Positions 45,238 through 55,890 of a DNA stretch of 64,000 nt are shown one piece after another (position 1 is the first letter of the stretch; every line of letters starts with the position of its first letter). The translations under genes and the position numbers were made by a program. The notes under the pieces were generated by a model. It was not told where the DNA came from, did no database searches, and was given only the letters and a program-made list of their open reading frames with translations. Source of the stretch: Chelydra serpentina. Its lineage: Eukaryota > Chordata > Testudines > Chelydridae. The DNA lies in the NCBI GenBank assembly GCA_037349315.1, contig JBAIAC010000054.1, positions 2,046,001-2,110,000 on the forward strand, read 5' to 3'.

Positions 45238-46284
45238 GGGGTTGTCAACTTTCTATTTGCAGAAAACCGACCACTCTTGTCCCGCTCCTTCCCCAAGGCC
45301 CTGCCCCTGCCCCTGCCCCACCCCTTCTCCAAGGCCTAGGCTCCTGCTCACTCCACCCCCCCTCCCTCCGTCGCTCGCTTTCCCCCACCCTTTCTCACTC
45401 GCTCATTTTCACCAGGCTGGGGCAGGGCCGGCTCCAGGCACCAGCGTTCCAAGTAGGTGCTTGGGGTGGCAGTCAGACAGGGGCCGCAATGTTTCCGCGG
45501 CGACGGCAATTTGGCGGCAGCTTCTCTTCCGCCGGCTGTGGCAGCAATTCGGCAGGAGTTCTCTCTTCTGCCGTCCGTGGCGGCAATTCGGCGGCGACGG
45601 GTTTTTTTCACTGCTTGGGGCGGCAAACATGGTAGAGCCGGCCCTGGGCAGGGGGTTGGGGTGCGAGAGGAGGCTCCAGGCTGGGGGGTGGGTCCGAGGG
45701 TTTCGGAGTGTGGGTGGGGGCTCCAGGCTGGGGCATGGGGTCAGGGTATGGGAGGGGGTACGGGCTCTGGGATGTGGCCAGAAATGAGGGGTTCAGGGTG
45801 CAGGAGGAGGCACCAGGCTGGGGCAGGGGGTTGGGGTGCAGGAGTGTATGAGGGCTGGGGTAGGGGGTTGAGGTGCGAGAGGGGGTTCGGGCTCCGGGCA
45901 GCGCTTACCTCAGGCAGCTCCCGGGAAGCAGCGACATCTCCCTCTGGCTCCTAGGCAGAGGCTCAGCCACGTGGCTCTGCGCGCTGCCCCTGCCTGCAAG
46001 CATCGCCCCCTCAGCTCCCATTGGCCGCCATTCCTGGCCAATGGGAGCTGCTGATCTGGCGCTGGGGGCGGGGGCAGTGCACAGAGACCCCGTGGCTGCC
46101 CCTACACCTAGGAGCCAGAGGGAGATGCTGGCAGCTTCCCGGTAGTCATGCGGAGCCGGGTAGGGAGCCTGCCTGTGCCGCCAACTGGACTTTTAACGGC
46201 CCAGTCAGCAGTGCTGACTGGAGCCGCCAGGGTCCCTTTCCGACCGAGCGTTCTGGTCGAAACCCGGACTCCTGGTAACCCTAG
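45238..46284 (+). mobile_element. Large GC-rich non-autonomous DNA transposon
   Basis: About 1.05 kb. The left end GGGTTGTCAACTTTCT and the right end (reverse: AGGGTTACCAGGAGTCCGGG) form imperfect inverted repeats. The body is a degenerate array of GGGGGTTGGGGTGC- and GGCTCCAGGCTGGGG-type words (45645-45900). A strong hairpin follows: CTCCCATTGGCC (about 46015) with GGCCAATGGGAG (about 46038). The left end matches the minus-strand end at 15361. A second element sits inside at 45423-45646. The 220-codon frame across it has no domain. The target duplication is not clear. Confidence 0.75.
45423..45646 (+). mobile_element. GC-rich MITE nested in the larger element
   Basis: 224 bp with inverted ends CAGGGCCGGCTCC and the inverse of GTAGAGCCGGCCCTG. 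Internal words CAAGTAGGTGCTTGGGGTGG and GGCGGCAATTCGGC are shared with 58131-58628. A duplication is hard to judge because the target is itself G-rich. This is the shortest and cleanest of the three copies, without a minisatellite. Confidence 0.85.
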
Positions 46285-48304
46285 GGATGCGCCTAGATTT
46301 CTCCCATCTCTTTGGGCCTGCTTCCTCCCTGCAGAGGATCATTCGGTGGGGAAGTGGTGACTCCAGGCACTCTGTGCATCCAGGTCCGTTTTTTTACGTG
46401 GGCTGCTTAAGGGGAGGGCAGGAGAGAAGCTCCTGACCCTCACAACGGAGCTCCAGCTTGGGGCCGTTTCAGTTTTACTGGTCTATAAAATTAGAGTCTT
46501 GCTCCAGGGTCACAAGCATCTAGCCACAGGCGCCACGTTCTAATCGACACTGGTAACATTGGAGCAAGTGAACGTAAGATCTTAGGTGTGTCCCAAGCAT
46601 GCAGCACCGACTGTGTCAAGCCCAGGGTAGTGACAGAGCAAGCAGGGAAGGTTACGTGGGAGTGGAACGTGCTTAGGCAGGGGGGCAAAGGGGACAGGCT
46701 TTAGTGATGGGCTTGTCTGGTGTGTGCATCACATGTTTGTGTATCTCAAAAACCATTGAGACATGATTCATAGTTACCTGAGAGTGCTCTGTTCTGTGTA
46801 GTTAAGAATCTGTTGTTGGTTTTTTGCTAATGTTGTTTTTTAAGTGGTAGCTGGTAAACATGGCAAATAATTAAGTTAAAATAACAAATAAAGGGTCATT
46901 AAATAATGAACGTAAACTGTATTTGTGATTTCAAGTACACTGTAATTTGAGTCCCACTAGCAATCAGTAAATCCAGAAACCCCATGCCCCCCCCACCCAA
47001 TATAGAAGTCAAACTATGCCTATGGTTTCCATCCCCTGGCTCTCCAGAGGCCCTAGGAAATGACTCAGTGGTCTCAGTCCAGGATCTAGGGAACATGTGT
47101 CCACAGCACAAAACCCATCAACCTTACCTTCTCAGTACAGTCAAGGGCTGAATGAACCATATAGTGTGCACTAATTTCTCATCCTAAAGGATGGGATGCC
47201 AGCTCTCCGCGTAACCCTGCCATCACATATGATTGGTAACACAATAGGTACAGCAATGAATAACTCGAGAAGTGAGTTACAGGAGATCTGCAGAAGAAAT
47301 ATCATGGGATCATGGCCCGTTTTGTTTCTCTATCATGAAGAAAGAAGGGCCAGTAGGGGTGTGTGGGTGTTCGTTTGTTTGTTTGTTTGTCACATTAGAA
47401 ATTCAGGTTTTGTCTACTCTGGAAGACTAGGGACACCCAGGGAATTTGTGTGTTTCCGACAGCAGAAGGAGTGAGGCCATGACACCTGATTAAGTGAGAA
47501 GGGAAGTGATTTTTATTCAGTCTTTAAAAATTTGTTGTTTCCAAACTCTCTGGGGAAAAGCTCTCTTTGTTAAGCGTTCAGCACCCAAACTCCTTCAATT
47601 CAGGGCTGAGAAACCTTTCAGCTCCACTTATCCAAGTCATCCAAAGAGTTCTCCAGCAAAAACAGGGGTGACAAGACTTGATGTTTCTGATTATGTGAAA
47701 GTTTTTTAAAAGCATAAAAATACTCCTGTTTTCAGTTAACACAGGACCCTCTAGAGCCCACTTTATTATATCAAGAAGCAACAAAAAAAGGCACAAACTC
47801 AATTTTCCACCCTTTGCCAATCACATTCAGTACACAGCCTGAGAAGGAAAGATGTTCCCACAGCAAATTAGCAGTGTTCACCTTCCTTCCTGCTATACAC
47901 CATAGGGGGATTTCCTATCCAGGTGTTCCTCCCCCACAGAGCTCAGCAGCCAATGCGCACCCATGTGCTCAGCCCTCTTGAAGACCTGGCCACTTATGGG
48001 CTTAACCAGGAGCTGAGCTCTTCTGAAATGGGGCCTTTGGGTTCTCCATGTGTAAAATGGGCATGGTAACAGTTACCAGCCGCACTGAACAGTAGCTGGG
48101 GAAGCCTCCATATTTGTCCATCTGGTGGCCTGGGAATCTTGCTGGCTAGAGTTGCCAGAAGAAGTGTGGTGCTTTGGTCCCTCCAGCTTCCATCTGGGCT
48201 GAGTGAGGACATGGGCCAAAACAACTCAGAGAAACAAGCCAGACCTCTGAAGCCTCAGTTCACTTCAGTGCAGGTTGCAGCTCTGTTGATTCATTCACTT
48301 GCAG
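46285..48304. other. Unassigned sequence, no gene seen
   Basis: AT-rich centre (46780-47000). A short (GTTT)n run lies at about 47371-47389. Frames are up to 92 codons without domains. Confidence 0.45.
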
Positions 48305-48543
48305 CTAGGACTGGCGCTACCACTAAGCGACCCTAGGCAGTCACCTAGGGCGCCAGGATTCGGGGGGTGGCATTTGACGTCCCTCGGCGGCGACAGTTTT
48401 TCTTCCTCTGGGAGAAGCTGCCGCCAAAATGCCACCGGGGACCTTGGCAGCAGCTTCTTTGGCCGCCGAGGTCCCCAGCAGTATTTCAGCGGCAGCTTCT
48501 CCCAGAGGCGCCACCTAGGGTGGCAAAGAAGCTGGTGCCGCTA
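48305..48543. mobile_element. GC-rich MITE with 'cctaggg' inverted ends
   Basis: The left part GGACTGGCGCTACCACTAAG with CACCTAGGGCGCC and the right part GGCGCCACCTAGGGTGGC with GCTGGTGCCGCTAC are inverted copies. The centre repeats AGAAGCTGCCGCCAAAATGC and its inverse GCAGCTTCTCCCAGAGGCGC. Foldable over most of its length; non-coding. Confidence 0.75.
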
Positions 48544-50119
48544 CTGCTTGCAGCGGGTATCCCAGCCTCTGCCTCATCCCTGGAGGGTGCATCTCTGTCC
48601 CTCCCACAATGCAAGCTCTGTGCATCACTGCCTGTTCCCAGTATTCCTTGGCTGTGTGATTAATTAGCTAGGAAGCCAATTACCACAACATCCACCCACA
48701 AGTGGGGCCCTGTAACCCGTTCCCTTGAATCCCACTGGACAGCAGGGAATAGGAGAGAGGAATCTCTGCTGGTGATGTGCCCAGCCAGCTTCTGGGATAT
48801 GGCTCTGTTCTCACTTAAACCAGCATGCAGCAGAGGGGATGCTATTGAAGTCAACAGGGTCCCATGGTCTGCATGGCCGGCAGTTCACAATAAAAGACCC
48901 ATCCTCCCACCCCACCATTGGAGTTAGAACTGGGGTTCAGCTCTCCCAGACAGATGTGTCTCAGCTTCACCAGGGACCCTGCTGCTGTCCCTCCTAATTC
49001 CTGCCTCAGCTTTCGGCCATATCACCACAATCCTCTGGCTCAGTGGGTTGAGCTAGCCTGGGCCAAGTCAGTACAGACCAGCACAGGCTAGGGCTGGGGC
49101 TGGGGCTGGTGTCAGAGGGTGTTGCTCCCCTGTAAGGAGGCATCACACACAGCCCTTGGCACTGGGCTGAGGGGACTGGAGGGCACCCGTCAGCACTTGG
49201 CCATTGATCTTGACAGAGCGCTCACAGGGAAAGCCTGCCTGCCCCAGAGCCCCTGCTCAGGATTGCTGGTTTTCCCCCATGCCTGGGAACTAACTCTGAG
49301 CTTTTGTTGGAGAACAGACTGTAGCTTTCATGTGAAAAGGTTAGTACAGTATGTTAGTGCCTAATGAAGGGATAAAGAGTCTGATTCTCACACCCTGTGA
49401 GGTGACACCAGCCTGGGGAGAAGGGTATTGAACACCTACTCCCTGGGAACCCTACTTCCCTCCCTGCCAGCGTTCCTCTTTCCGTGTCAAGATGACAGGA
49501 GGGCAGAACATGTCACGGTCTTTGTCTCAGTTTCCTTTTCTTTCTTACTCGCGATACTCTCTCATCAGGAGTGTGCTTCCTCAAGGGGAGTGAGGGGGGG
49601 CATTGGCAGGCTGTGGAAAAGCCTGAGAAATTGGCAAATAAGTCAGCGATCAGCCTGGTGTCACCTGATCTGAGGTTCTGCAGCAGGGTGTTTAAAACCA
49701 AACAGCAAAGGGATGCTAGGGGTGTGCAGAGACCAATACATGAGTGAGGTCACTGGGTTTGGCCTCATGGCCACCACGGAGCAAGCTGCCCCGCAGGGAA
49801 TGCTGATGCATGCACCCACCATCTGCGCTCCACCTCGCTGGTGGGTACCTAGCACCAGTCAGAGGCTGGCGTTCAGCAGCTGCCCAGGGCCCCGTGTGTC
49901 CACTGCGGTATTGCTCTCTTGACCCCGGTTACACTCTAGCCTGACCAGGGAATTCTGATCCTCCCTCTCTGCTCCCCAGCATGGCAGTCAGCTTGTGGGC
50001 CCCTGCAGCCTCCTTCTGTGCTGGGCGTGACTAATGGGTGCAAAGGAGGGTGTGAGCTGGGAAGGTAACAAAGCAGCCAACAGGTTCCCCTGCATGTGTG
50101 TGCACTAGCAGCACTAGTT
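48544..50119. other. Unassigned sequence, no gene seen
   Basis: A short (GGGGCT)n run lies at 49091-49108. No domain or repeat otherwise. Confidence 0.45.
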
Positions 50120-50169
50120 ATAGATTCATAGATTCTAAGGCCAGAAGGGACCACTGTGATCAGCTAGTC

Positions 50170-51968
50170 CAGTGGTCCCCAACGCGGTGCCCACGGGCGC
50201 CATGGCGCCCGCCGGGGCATTTATGGGCACCCGCCCACCAAGCAGTGGCCAGAAGGGGAGAGAAGCCGCAGCCCCACGCCTGCCGGGGACAGAGAACTCC
50301 GGGGCTGCGGGCGCCGGTGTTCTCTGTCCCCAGCAGGCGCGGGGCCGCGGCTTCTCTCTGCGCTGCCCTGTGCCTGCCGGGGACAGAGAACTCCGGGGCT
50401 GCGGGCGCCGGTGTTCTCTGTCCCCAGCAGGCGCGGGGCCGCGGCTTCTCTCTGCGCTGCCCCGTGCCTGCCGGGGACAGAGAACCACGGGGCTGCAGGC
50501 TGCGGGCGCTGGTGTTCTCTGTCCCCGGCAGGCACAGGGCCGTGGCTTCTCTCTGCGCTGCCCTGTGCCTGCCGGGGACAGAGAACTCCGGGGCTGCAGG
50601 CGCTGGTGTTCTCTGTCCCCAGCAGGCGCGGGGCCGCGGCTTCTCTCTGCGCTGCCCCGTGCCTGCCGGGGACAGAGAACTCCGGGGCTGCGGGCGCTGG
50701 TGTTCTCTGTCCCCGGCAGGCGCAGGGCCGTGGCTTCTCTCCGCGCTGCCCTGTGCCTGCCAGGGACAGAGAACTCCGGGGCTGCAAGCTGCGGGCGCCG
50801 GTGTTCTCTGTCCCCGGCAGGCGCAGGGCCGTGGCTTCTCTCCGCGCTGCCCCGCGCCTGCCGGGGACAGAGAACTCTGGAGCTGCGGGCGCCGGTGTTC
50901 TCTGTCCCCGGCAGGCGCGGGGCCGCGGCTTCTCTCTGCGCTGCCCTGTACCTGCCAGGGACAGAGAACTCCGGGGCTGCAGGCTGCGGGCGCTGGTGTT
51001 CTGTGTCCCCGGCAGGCGCAGGGCTGTGGCTTCTCTCCGCGCTGCCCCGCGCCTGCCGGGGACAGAGAACTCCGGGGCTGCGGGCGCTGGTGTTCTCTGT
51101 CCCCGGCAGGCGCAGGGCCGTGGCTTCTCTCCGCGCTGCCCTGTGCCTGCCAGGGACAGAGAACTCCGGGGCTGCAAGCTGCGGGCGCCGGTGTTCTCTG
51201 TCCCCGGCAGGCGCAGGACTGTGGCTTCTCTCCGCGCTGCCCTGTGCCTGCCAGGGACAGAGAACTCCGGGGCTGCAAGCTGCGGGCGCTGGTGTTCTCT
51301 GTCCCCGGCAGGCGCAGGGCCGTGGCTTCTCTCTGCGCTGCCCTGTTCCTGCCGGGGACAGAGAACCACGGGGCTGCAGGCTGCGGGCGCTGGTGTTCTC
51401 TGTCCCCGGCAGGCGCAGGGCCGTGGCTTCTCTCCGCGCTGCCCCGTGCCTGCCGGGGACAGAGAACTCCGGGGCTGCAAGCTGCGGGCGCCGGTGTTCT
51501 CTGTCCCCGGCAGGCGCAGGGCTGTGGCTTCTCTCCGCGCTGCCCTGTGCCTGCCAGGGACAGAGAACTCCGGGGCTGCAAGCTGCGGGCGCCGGTGTTC
51601 TCTGTCCCCGGCAGGCGCAGGGCCGTGGCTTCTCTCCGCGCTGCCCCGTGCCTGCCGGGGACAGAGAACTCCGGGGCTGCAGGCTGTGGGCGCTGGTGTT
51701 CTCTGTCCCTGGCAGGCACGGGGCCGCGGCTTCTCTCCGTGCTGCCCTGCGCCTGCCGGGGACAGAGAACTCCGGGGCTGCGGGGTTCTCTGTTCCCTCC
51801 GCTCTGCCCCACGGCCCCGGGTTCCTATATTATGTAATATTAAATATGATGTTTTTTGTATTATTTAATGTACAAATACAAAATAAGTCTTGAAAAATTG
51901 TTGGCGCCCGCCACACTCTTCTGAAAACATGAATGTGCTATTGGCCACAAAAAGGTTGGGGACCACTG
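50170..51968. mobile_element. hAT-type MITE expanded by a hairpin minisatellite
   Basis: Ends CAGTGGTCCCCAACGCGG and the inverse of GGTTGGGGACCACTG. Flanks AGCTAGTC (50162-50169) and ATCTAGTC (51969-51976) are an 8-bp duplication with one mismatch. Unique parts are only 50170-50255 and 51790-51968; the rest is a tandem array. The right part includes TTGGCGCCCGCCACACTCTT and an AT-rich segment near 51830-51890. No transposase remains. Confidence 0.9.
50256..51790. repeat. Minisatellite, 15 units of 94 or 101 bp, each a hairpin
   Basis: GTTCTCTGTCC recurs at 50319, 50413, 50514, 50608, 50702, 50803, 50897, 50998 (one base changed), 51092, 51193, 51294, 51395, 51496, 51597 and 51698. Spacings are 94 or 101; the difference is a 7-bp insert AGGCTGC or AAGCTGC. 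Each unit holds CCTGCCGGGGACAGAGAAC and its exact inverse GTTCTCTGTCCCCGGCAGG around a 20-30-nt loop. The array is GC-rich and free of stops in many frames, which produces frames of up to 579 (plus) and 550 (minus) codons. These are artefacts. Confidence 0.97.
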
Positions 51969-52162
51969 ATCTAGTCTGATCTCCGGCAGAGCACCGTCCG
52001 CAGGGCTTCCCTGAACTAATCCAGTTTGTATCAGAGCAGATCTTTTATACGATGGTGTCCCATGGCTCTGAGGACCACTCCTGACCCAGGGCAGAGGGAG
52101 AAGGGGAGAGTGGGAGCCAGGCACAGCTGGGACCATTCGCAGCAATAACTCTGCCACTTAGC

Positions 52163-52370
52163 ACTTACCAATTGCCTTTTCAACTGAGGACCTCAAAGCG
52201 CTTCAGAGGAGCAGATAAATGACCCTAGCCATTTTGTACAGGTGGGGAAACTGAGGCACAAAGATCACCCAAGGTCACTCAACAAGTGTGTGGTAAAGCT
52301 GGGAACTAGCTCTCTTGATTCCCATCCCTGGACCCCTGCCACACAACCACAGTAGCAGCCCTGTGCTTTC
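52163..52370 (-). mobile_element. MIR/CORE-type SINE, antisense
   Basis: GACCTCAAAGCGCTTCAGAG, GGGGAAACTGAGGCACAAAG and CAAGGTCACTCAACAAGTGT, then AGCTGGGAACTAGCTCTCTT, are the reverse complement of MIR. Confidence 0.8.
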
Positions 52371-53695
52371 AGGCCCAGGCTAAGGGGAGATATACTTCCG
52401 CAGTTCAGTCTAGTGCATGTTAAAACAGTGCAGTTATAAACTTCCCACCCCTGAGGAATGGGATTCAGGGTGGAAACTCCGTCTCGCTGTCCCCTGTAGG
52501 CTTGAGGGGATGCAAATTAACACACAATACAAGACGTCAGCGTTGGGAAAGATCTGTTAGGGAAAGATCTGTGTGGTCCATTCCCCAGGATTGTGCCAAC
52601 AGTAAATCAGCCAGTGATTTGCATAACCTAGTTCTCAACGGCCCGTACATGGAGCATGCACCTCTATTCCCTTGGGAGACTGTTCCAAAGCCCTGATATT
52701 GTGAGTAAGATTTGTGTGCGACAACATCTCTACAGGTGAGGCTGAAATTAACCAACATCCACTGCTTTCCAGTGAGGTCCACTTTCACTTGGCTACCTTA
52801 GTAGCCTGACTGAAGGATATACACAGAGTCGCATCGTAACAGAAATGAACGGCGCAAATGACACCTGCAAATACAGAACTTGCAGCTTCCAAGTAAAGAT
52901 CTGGCCTTTGGCTCTCCATGCTTCAATTGTATTGCCAGCCATTCTGCTGCAGCAACTTATTAAGAATGTAGGGAGTCTGTGACCCCTTGTGCCACTGCAG
53001 TGATGGGGGATTGTGCACTCCACGGAGTCCACTGGCTGTGGGCAATGATTCCTTCAAGATTGGCACAGATCGAGGGTGTTTTTTCTCTTTTTCTTATGGG
53101 AATTCCATGCTGGTGAAAAATGCCGCATTACTAGCACCATAGACTGCAGCTTGAGTGCATGAAACAGGTATAGCGTGGATATTAGCAGCAATGCAAGCCT
53201 CCCCCAGTGCCCTCAACCCGTATGACTCAGCTCTGAACGGGCTGGAGCCTCTCTGGGGAGAGGGAAGCTCAGTCGCCCCAGGCCAGTCCTGTTGTGCCTG
53301 GGGGGCTGTTGTGTGTTGGAGTAATAGTTAATACATTCTAAAGCGAATTAGAAAAGAACAACTATATTTACTGGGGGAGTTTAATTCCAGTTACGCAAGC
53401 AGGGAGGATGGAATGTTCTCAGAGCAGGAGAGACCAGTTCCACGGAATTCCACCCACCCAGGATTCTGAATTAGAGCCACTGCATCCCCAGAACAAACTG
53501 TCCCTGTCCGAGCTGCGACCGCCGGGCCAGGACAGGGTTCTAGGGCCTTGCAATTTTGGAATGATGGATTTACATCGTAACTCTTTCCAGGGGGTTGGGC
53601 TGCTAGCTGTAGTGGTGGTTTTTATGACATGGATATCTATGCATAAGGGCATGGGCTGAAACCGCAGCTCATTTCACATTGGCTAGCAAAGAACT
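52371..53695. other. Unassigned sequence, no gene seen
   Basis: A small tandem duplication GGGAAAGATCTGT occurs twice at 52546-52572. No coding signal. Confidence 0.45.
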
Positions 53696-53703
53696 GTCTA
53701 GTG

Positions 53704-54024
53704 CAGGGGTCTCAAACACGTAGCCCACGGGCCACATGCAGCCCGCGGAATTATTTCCGGCGGCCCGCCATAGGCGCCAACTCCACTGGCAGCCAAGCTC
53801 CAAACATTCCTGAGTGTTTATATTTTATGAAAACCCCTCGTTGCATTACAGTTTTTAAAAAGTGAATACATTGACTTTTAATAGAATACTATATTACTCT
53901 TCATTTTGTTCATTTTTGACTCTACTTTTGTATCATTGTATGAAAAGGTTTTAGTGATGCGGCCCTCAGGCCAATTTACTAGTTCTCATGTGGCCATCAT
54001 GGTGATTTGAGTTTGAGATCCCTG
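53704..54024. mobile_element. hAT-type MITE with perfect 8-bp target duplication
   Basis: 321 bp. Ends CAGGGGTCTCAAACA and the inverse of GTTTGAGATCCCTG. The flanks GTCTAGTG (53696-53703 and 54025-54032) are identical. The left part contains GCGGCCCGCC words; the remainder is AT-rich. The word CATAGGCGCCAACTCC at about 53771 resembles the end of the MITE at 34842 and may be a nested trace. Non-coding. Confidence 0.95.
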
Positions 54025-54169
54025 GTCTAGTGCGAATGACTTTGGGTAGCAAGCTGTTCCAGAGCTGAGCCAGTGATCTGCAGGTGAAGGGCATTGTATC
54101 ACATTGCCAGGCTTGGTGGAAGGTTTCAAGGATTTCCCTCCTTTTTTGGTGGGTTTAGTTTTTATACTG

Positions 54170-54221
54170 TTGGAATGGTCACTTGTGTCCCTACATTGGA
54201 ATGGTCACTTGTGTCCTATCA
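54170..54221. repeat. 26-bp direct tandem duplication
   Basis: TTGGAATGGTCACTTGTGTCC begins at 54170 and again at 54196. The two 26-bp units differ only at their last few bases. Confidence 0.9.
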
Positions 54222-54256
54222 TTGGGAGCCACCAGATGGCGATATCACGGATAGTC

Positions 54257-54581
54257 TTAGGGCTTGTCTCCACTGCTGGGTTAGCGCAAGTTATCCACAC
54301 TCGAGTTAACTCCTCTCGAGTTAGCCTAGCTCGACTGAGAGCATCACCTGCAAAGCTGTCTTGGAGCTGCCCAGGGGCACTGGATTAGCTGAGTCCCCAC
54401 TGCGTATGTAGATCTAGTGTCAGTGGTGCTCAAGCTTCACCCCTGCCCTCAACAAGCCAGCTAGTTTGAATTTAAAACAGCACATAACTGGAGCTAGAGA
54501 TTCTTGTGTGCACAGGAGTTGGGCTGGGGCAACACTCCGGTTCTACCTTGAGCTAGCTCTGCAGTGAAGACAAGCCCTTAA
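54257..54581. mobile_element. MITE with 'ttagggcttgtct' ends
   Basis: The left end TTAGGGCTTGTCTCCACTGC is matched by the inverse of GCAGTGAAGACAAGCCCTTA at the right, with one or two differences. TTA on both sides is compatible with a 3-bp TWA duplication (PIF/Harbinger-like) but is also part of the inverted repeat. The inner word CTCGAGTTAACTCCTCTCGAG near 54300 is self-complementary. Non-coding. Confidence 0.88.
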
Positions 54582-54598
54582 ATGTTCTGCTTAACTCA

Positions 54599-54842
54599 GC
54601 TACGTCTCCACTCGGAGCTGGGGTATGATGCTTGCGCAGACGTGCTCGTTCTCTCCTCACCTAGCACACTAAAGCACAGGCACCCGCCTGGACTCTGTGG
54701 GCACGCACCTGGAGTGGCTAGCCTGGGTCACCACTGCCTGGGCTAGCACAGCTCTGCTCCTGTAGCGGGATAGCTTGCTGAGAGCTAGCACCAGCATGTC
54801 GAAGCGAGCTGGGAATCACCTCCAGCTCTAAGTGCAGACAGC
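54599..54842. mobile_element. Second MITE, palindromic 'gagctgggg' type
   Basis: The left TACGTCTCCACTCGGAGCTG and the right AGCTCTAAGTGCAGACAGC are imperfect inverted copies. GGGTATGATGC at the left and GGGAATCACC at the right follow the same symmetry. It starts 17 bp after the preceding MITE. Confidence 0.7.
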
Positions 54843-55890
54843 GCCTCCGTGCATAGACACATGCAGCTGCTGGAGAATGCTGTGCTGGAGAGGGGTAGTG
54901 CGGCAGCTCTCTTCCAAAGGTGGGAAAGTTCCGTTCAGTTGGTTCTCTCTGCCCCAGCCTCTCTGATTGAATCACGCCGGAGGTGCAAAGCTGCTCCCTG
55001 CAGAATCCACCCAGGCAAACAACATGACGTAGTGCCAAAACATTACAGCTCAGTTACTTGCCTAAGTCAGGGCAGGGGAATGTTACTGTCTCTTAAAAAT
55101 GGCATAAGCAGGTACTGGAAACGCAGGCAAAAAATAGCTCAGCAAAACAACAGTTTGGGGGCAGCTACTTTGGCCTGCAAAGTGGAGATGCAACTTTTAA
55201 TGTGGATTCAGCCTGTTACTCTTTAAAAGACTCTTTTAGAGACGTGCTTTGCACAGTGTTATAATTGAATCCAGTAACAAACTGATTAATATAGACACAA
55301 TATGGACACATGAACTTTGCTGGAGTCCATGTGAAATGTCTTTTGATTGTCTCTAAGTGCCTGGGAACAGGTACAGTGATATATTATTGCAACTAATATT
55401 CAAACCTCCACCTGCGTTTAATAAATCTAGAGAGCTGTGCAAAAAAACCCAACCAACCAACCAAAAAACAGCTGAGAGTTGGCAGTTAGATAGATGTTGA
55501 TTCCTCAGATGTTTTGACTCTTCTTTTTTTATCTCTACCAGTTATTGCACTATTTCCATGTATTAAAGGTGACCTCCAAATCAATTTTAAAATATTGGGG
55601 CTTTGCCCCCCCCCTTTTATTTATTTATTTATTTATTTGCTTCTTTCTGGTGGATAAAAAGCACTCACACGTTTTCTCCATCAGTTTTGTTTTGTTTTTC
55701 TGCTTGTTTTTATCTTAAAAATATCAGGAATGTCAGCTCTGCTCTTGCCTGGTTCTTCTGAAACACTTGCTGAAGTCTGTTCGTTTTTAGCAATCACACC
55801 TTGATTGGAAGAGCCAATTAGCCCATTAAATCTTTAGCAAAGACTTCCTTTCTCCAGAATGATAAGTAGTTGTTGAAGTTATACAGACAT
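54843..55890. other. Unassigned, AT-rich in the second half
   Basis: 55440-55470 has an (AACC)n-like run; 55615-55638 is (TTTA)n after a C-run. A 125-codon plus frame (54849-55226) shows no domain. The AT-rich part (55240-55880) has the look of conserved non-coding DNA, but I cannot test that. Confidence 0.4.

Larger units (their letters stand above)
50120..52050 (-). mobile_element. CR1 3' end, antisense, split by a hAT-type element
   Basis: 50120-50169 (ATAGATTCATAGATTCTAAG, GCCAGAAGGGACCACTGTGA) and 51977-52050 (TGATCTCCGGCAGAGCACCG ... GAGCAGATCTTTTA) together form the reverse complement of a third CR1 3'-end type. The element at 50170-51968 lies between them. Confidence 0.82.

Noticed and set aside
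45125..45787. 220-codon plus frame and mirrored minus frames
   Set aside because: They run through two nested GC-rich DNA elements; no domain.
50256..51790. Regular array that might be read as a CRISPR
   Set aside because: Whole units repeat with no unique spacers, unit length is 94-101 bp, and the context is a vertebrate transposon. It is a minisatellite.
50098..51893. 579-, 573- and 485-codon plus frames and 550- and 419-codon minus frames
   Set aside because: They lie wholly in a 94/101-bp tandem array inside a hAT-type MITE, occur in several frames on both strands, and encode only repeat translation.
55240..55880. Conserved non-coding enhancer
   Set aside because: The AT-rich, non-repetitive look is suggestive, but without a cross-species alignment there is no evidence.
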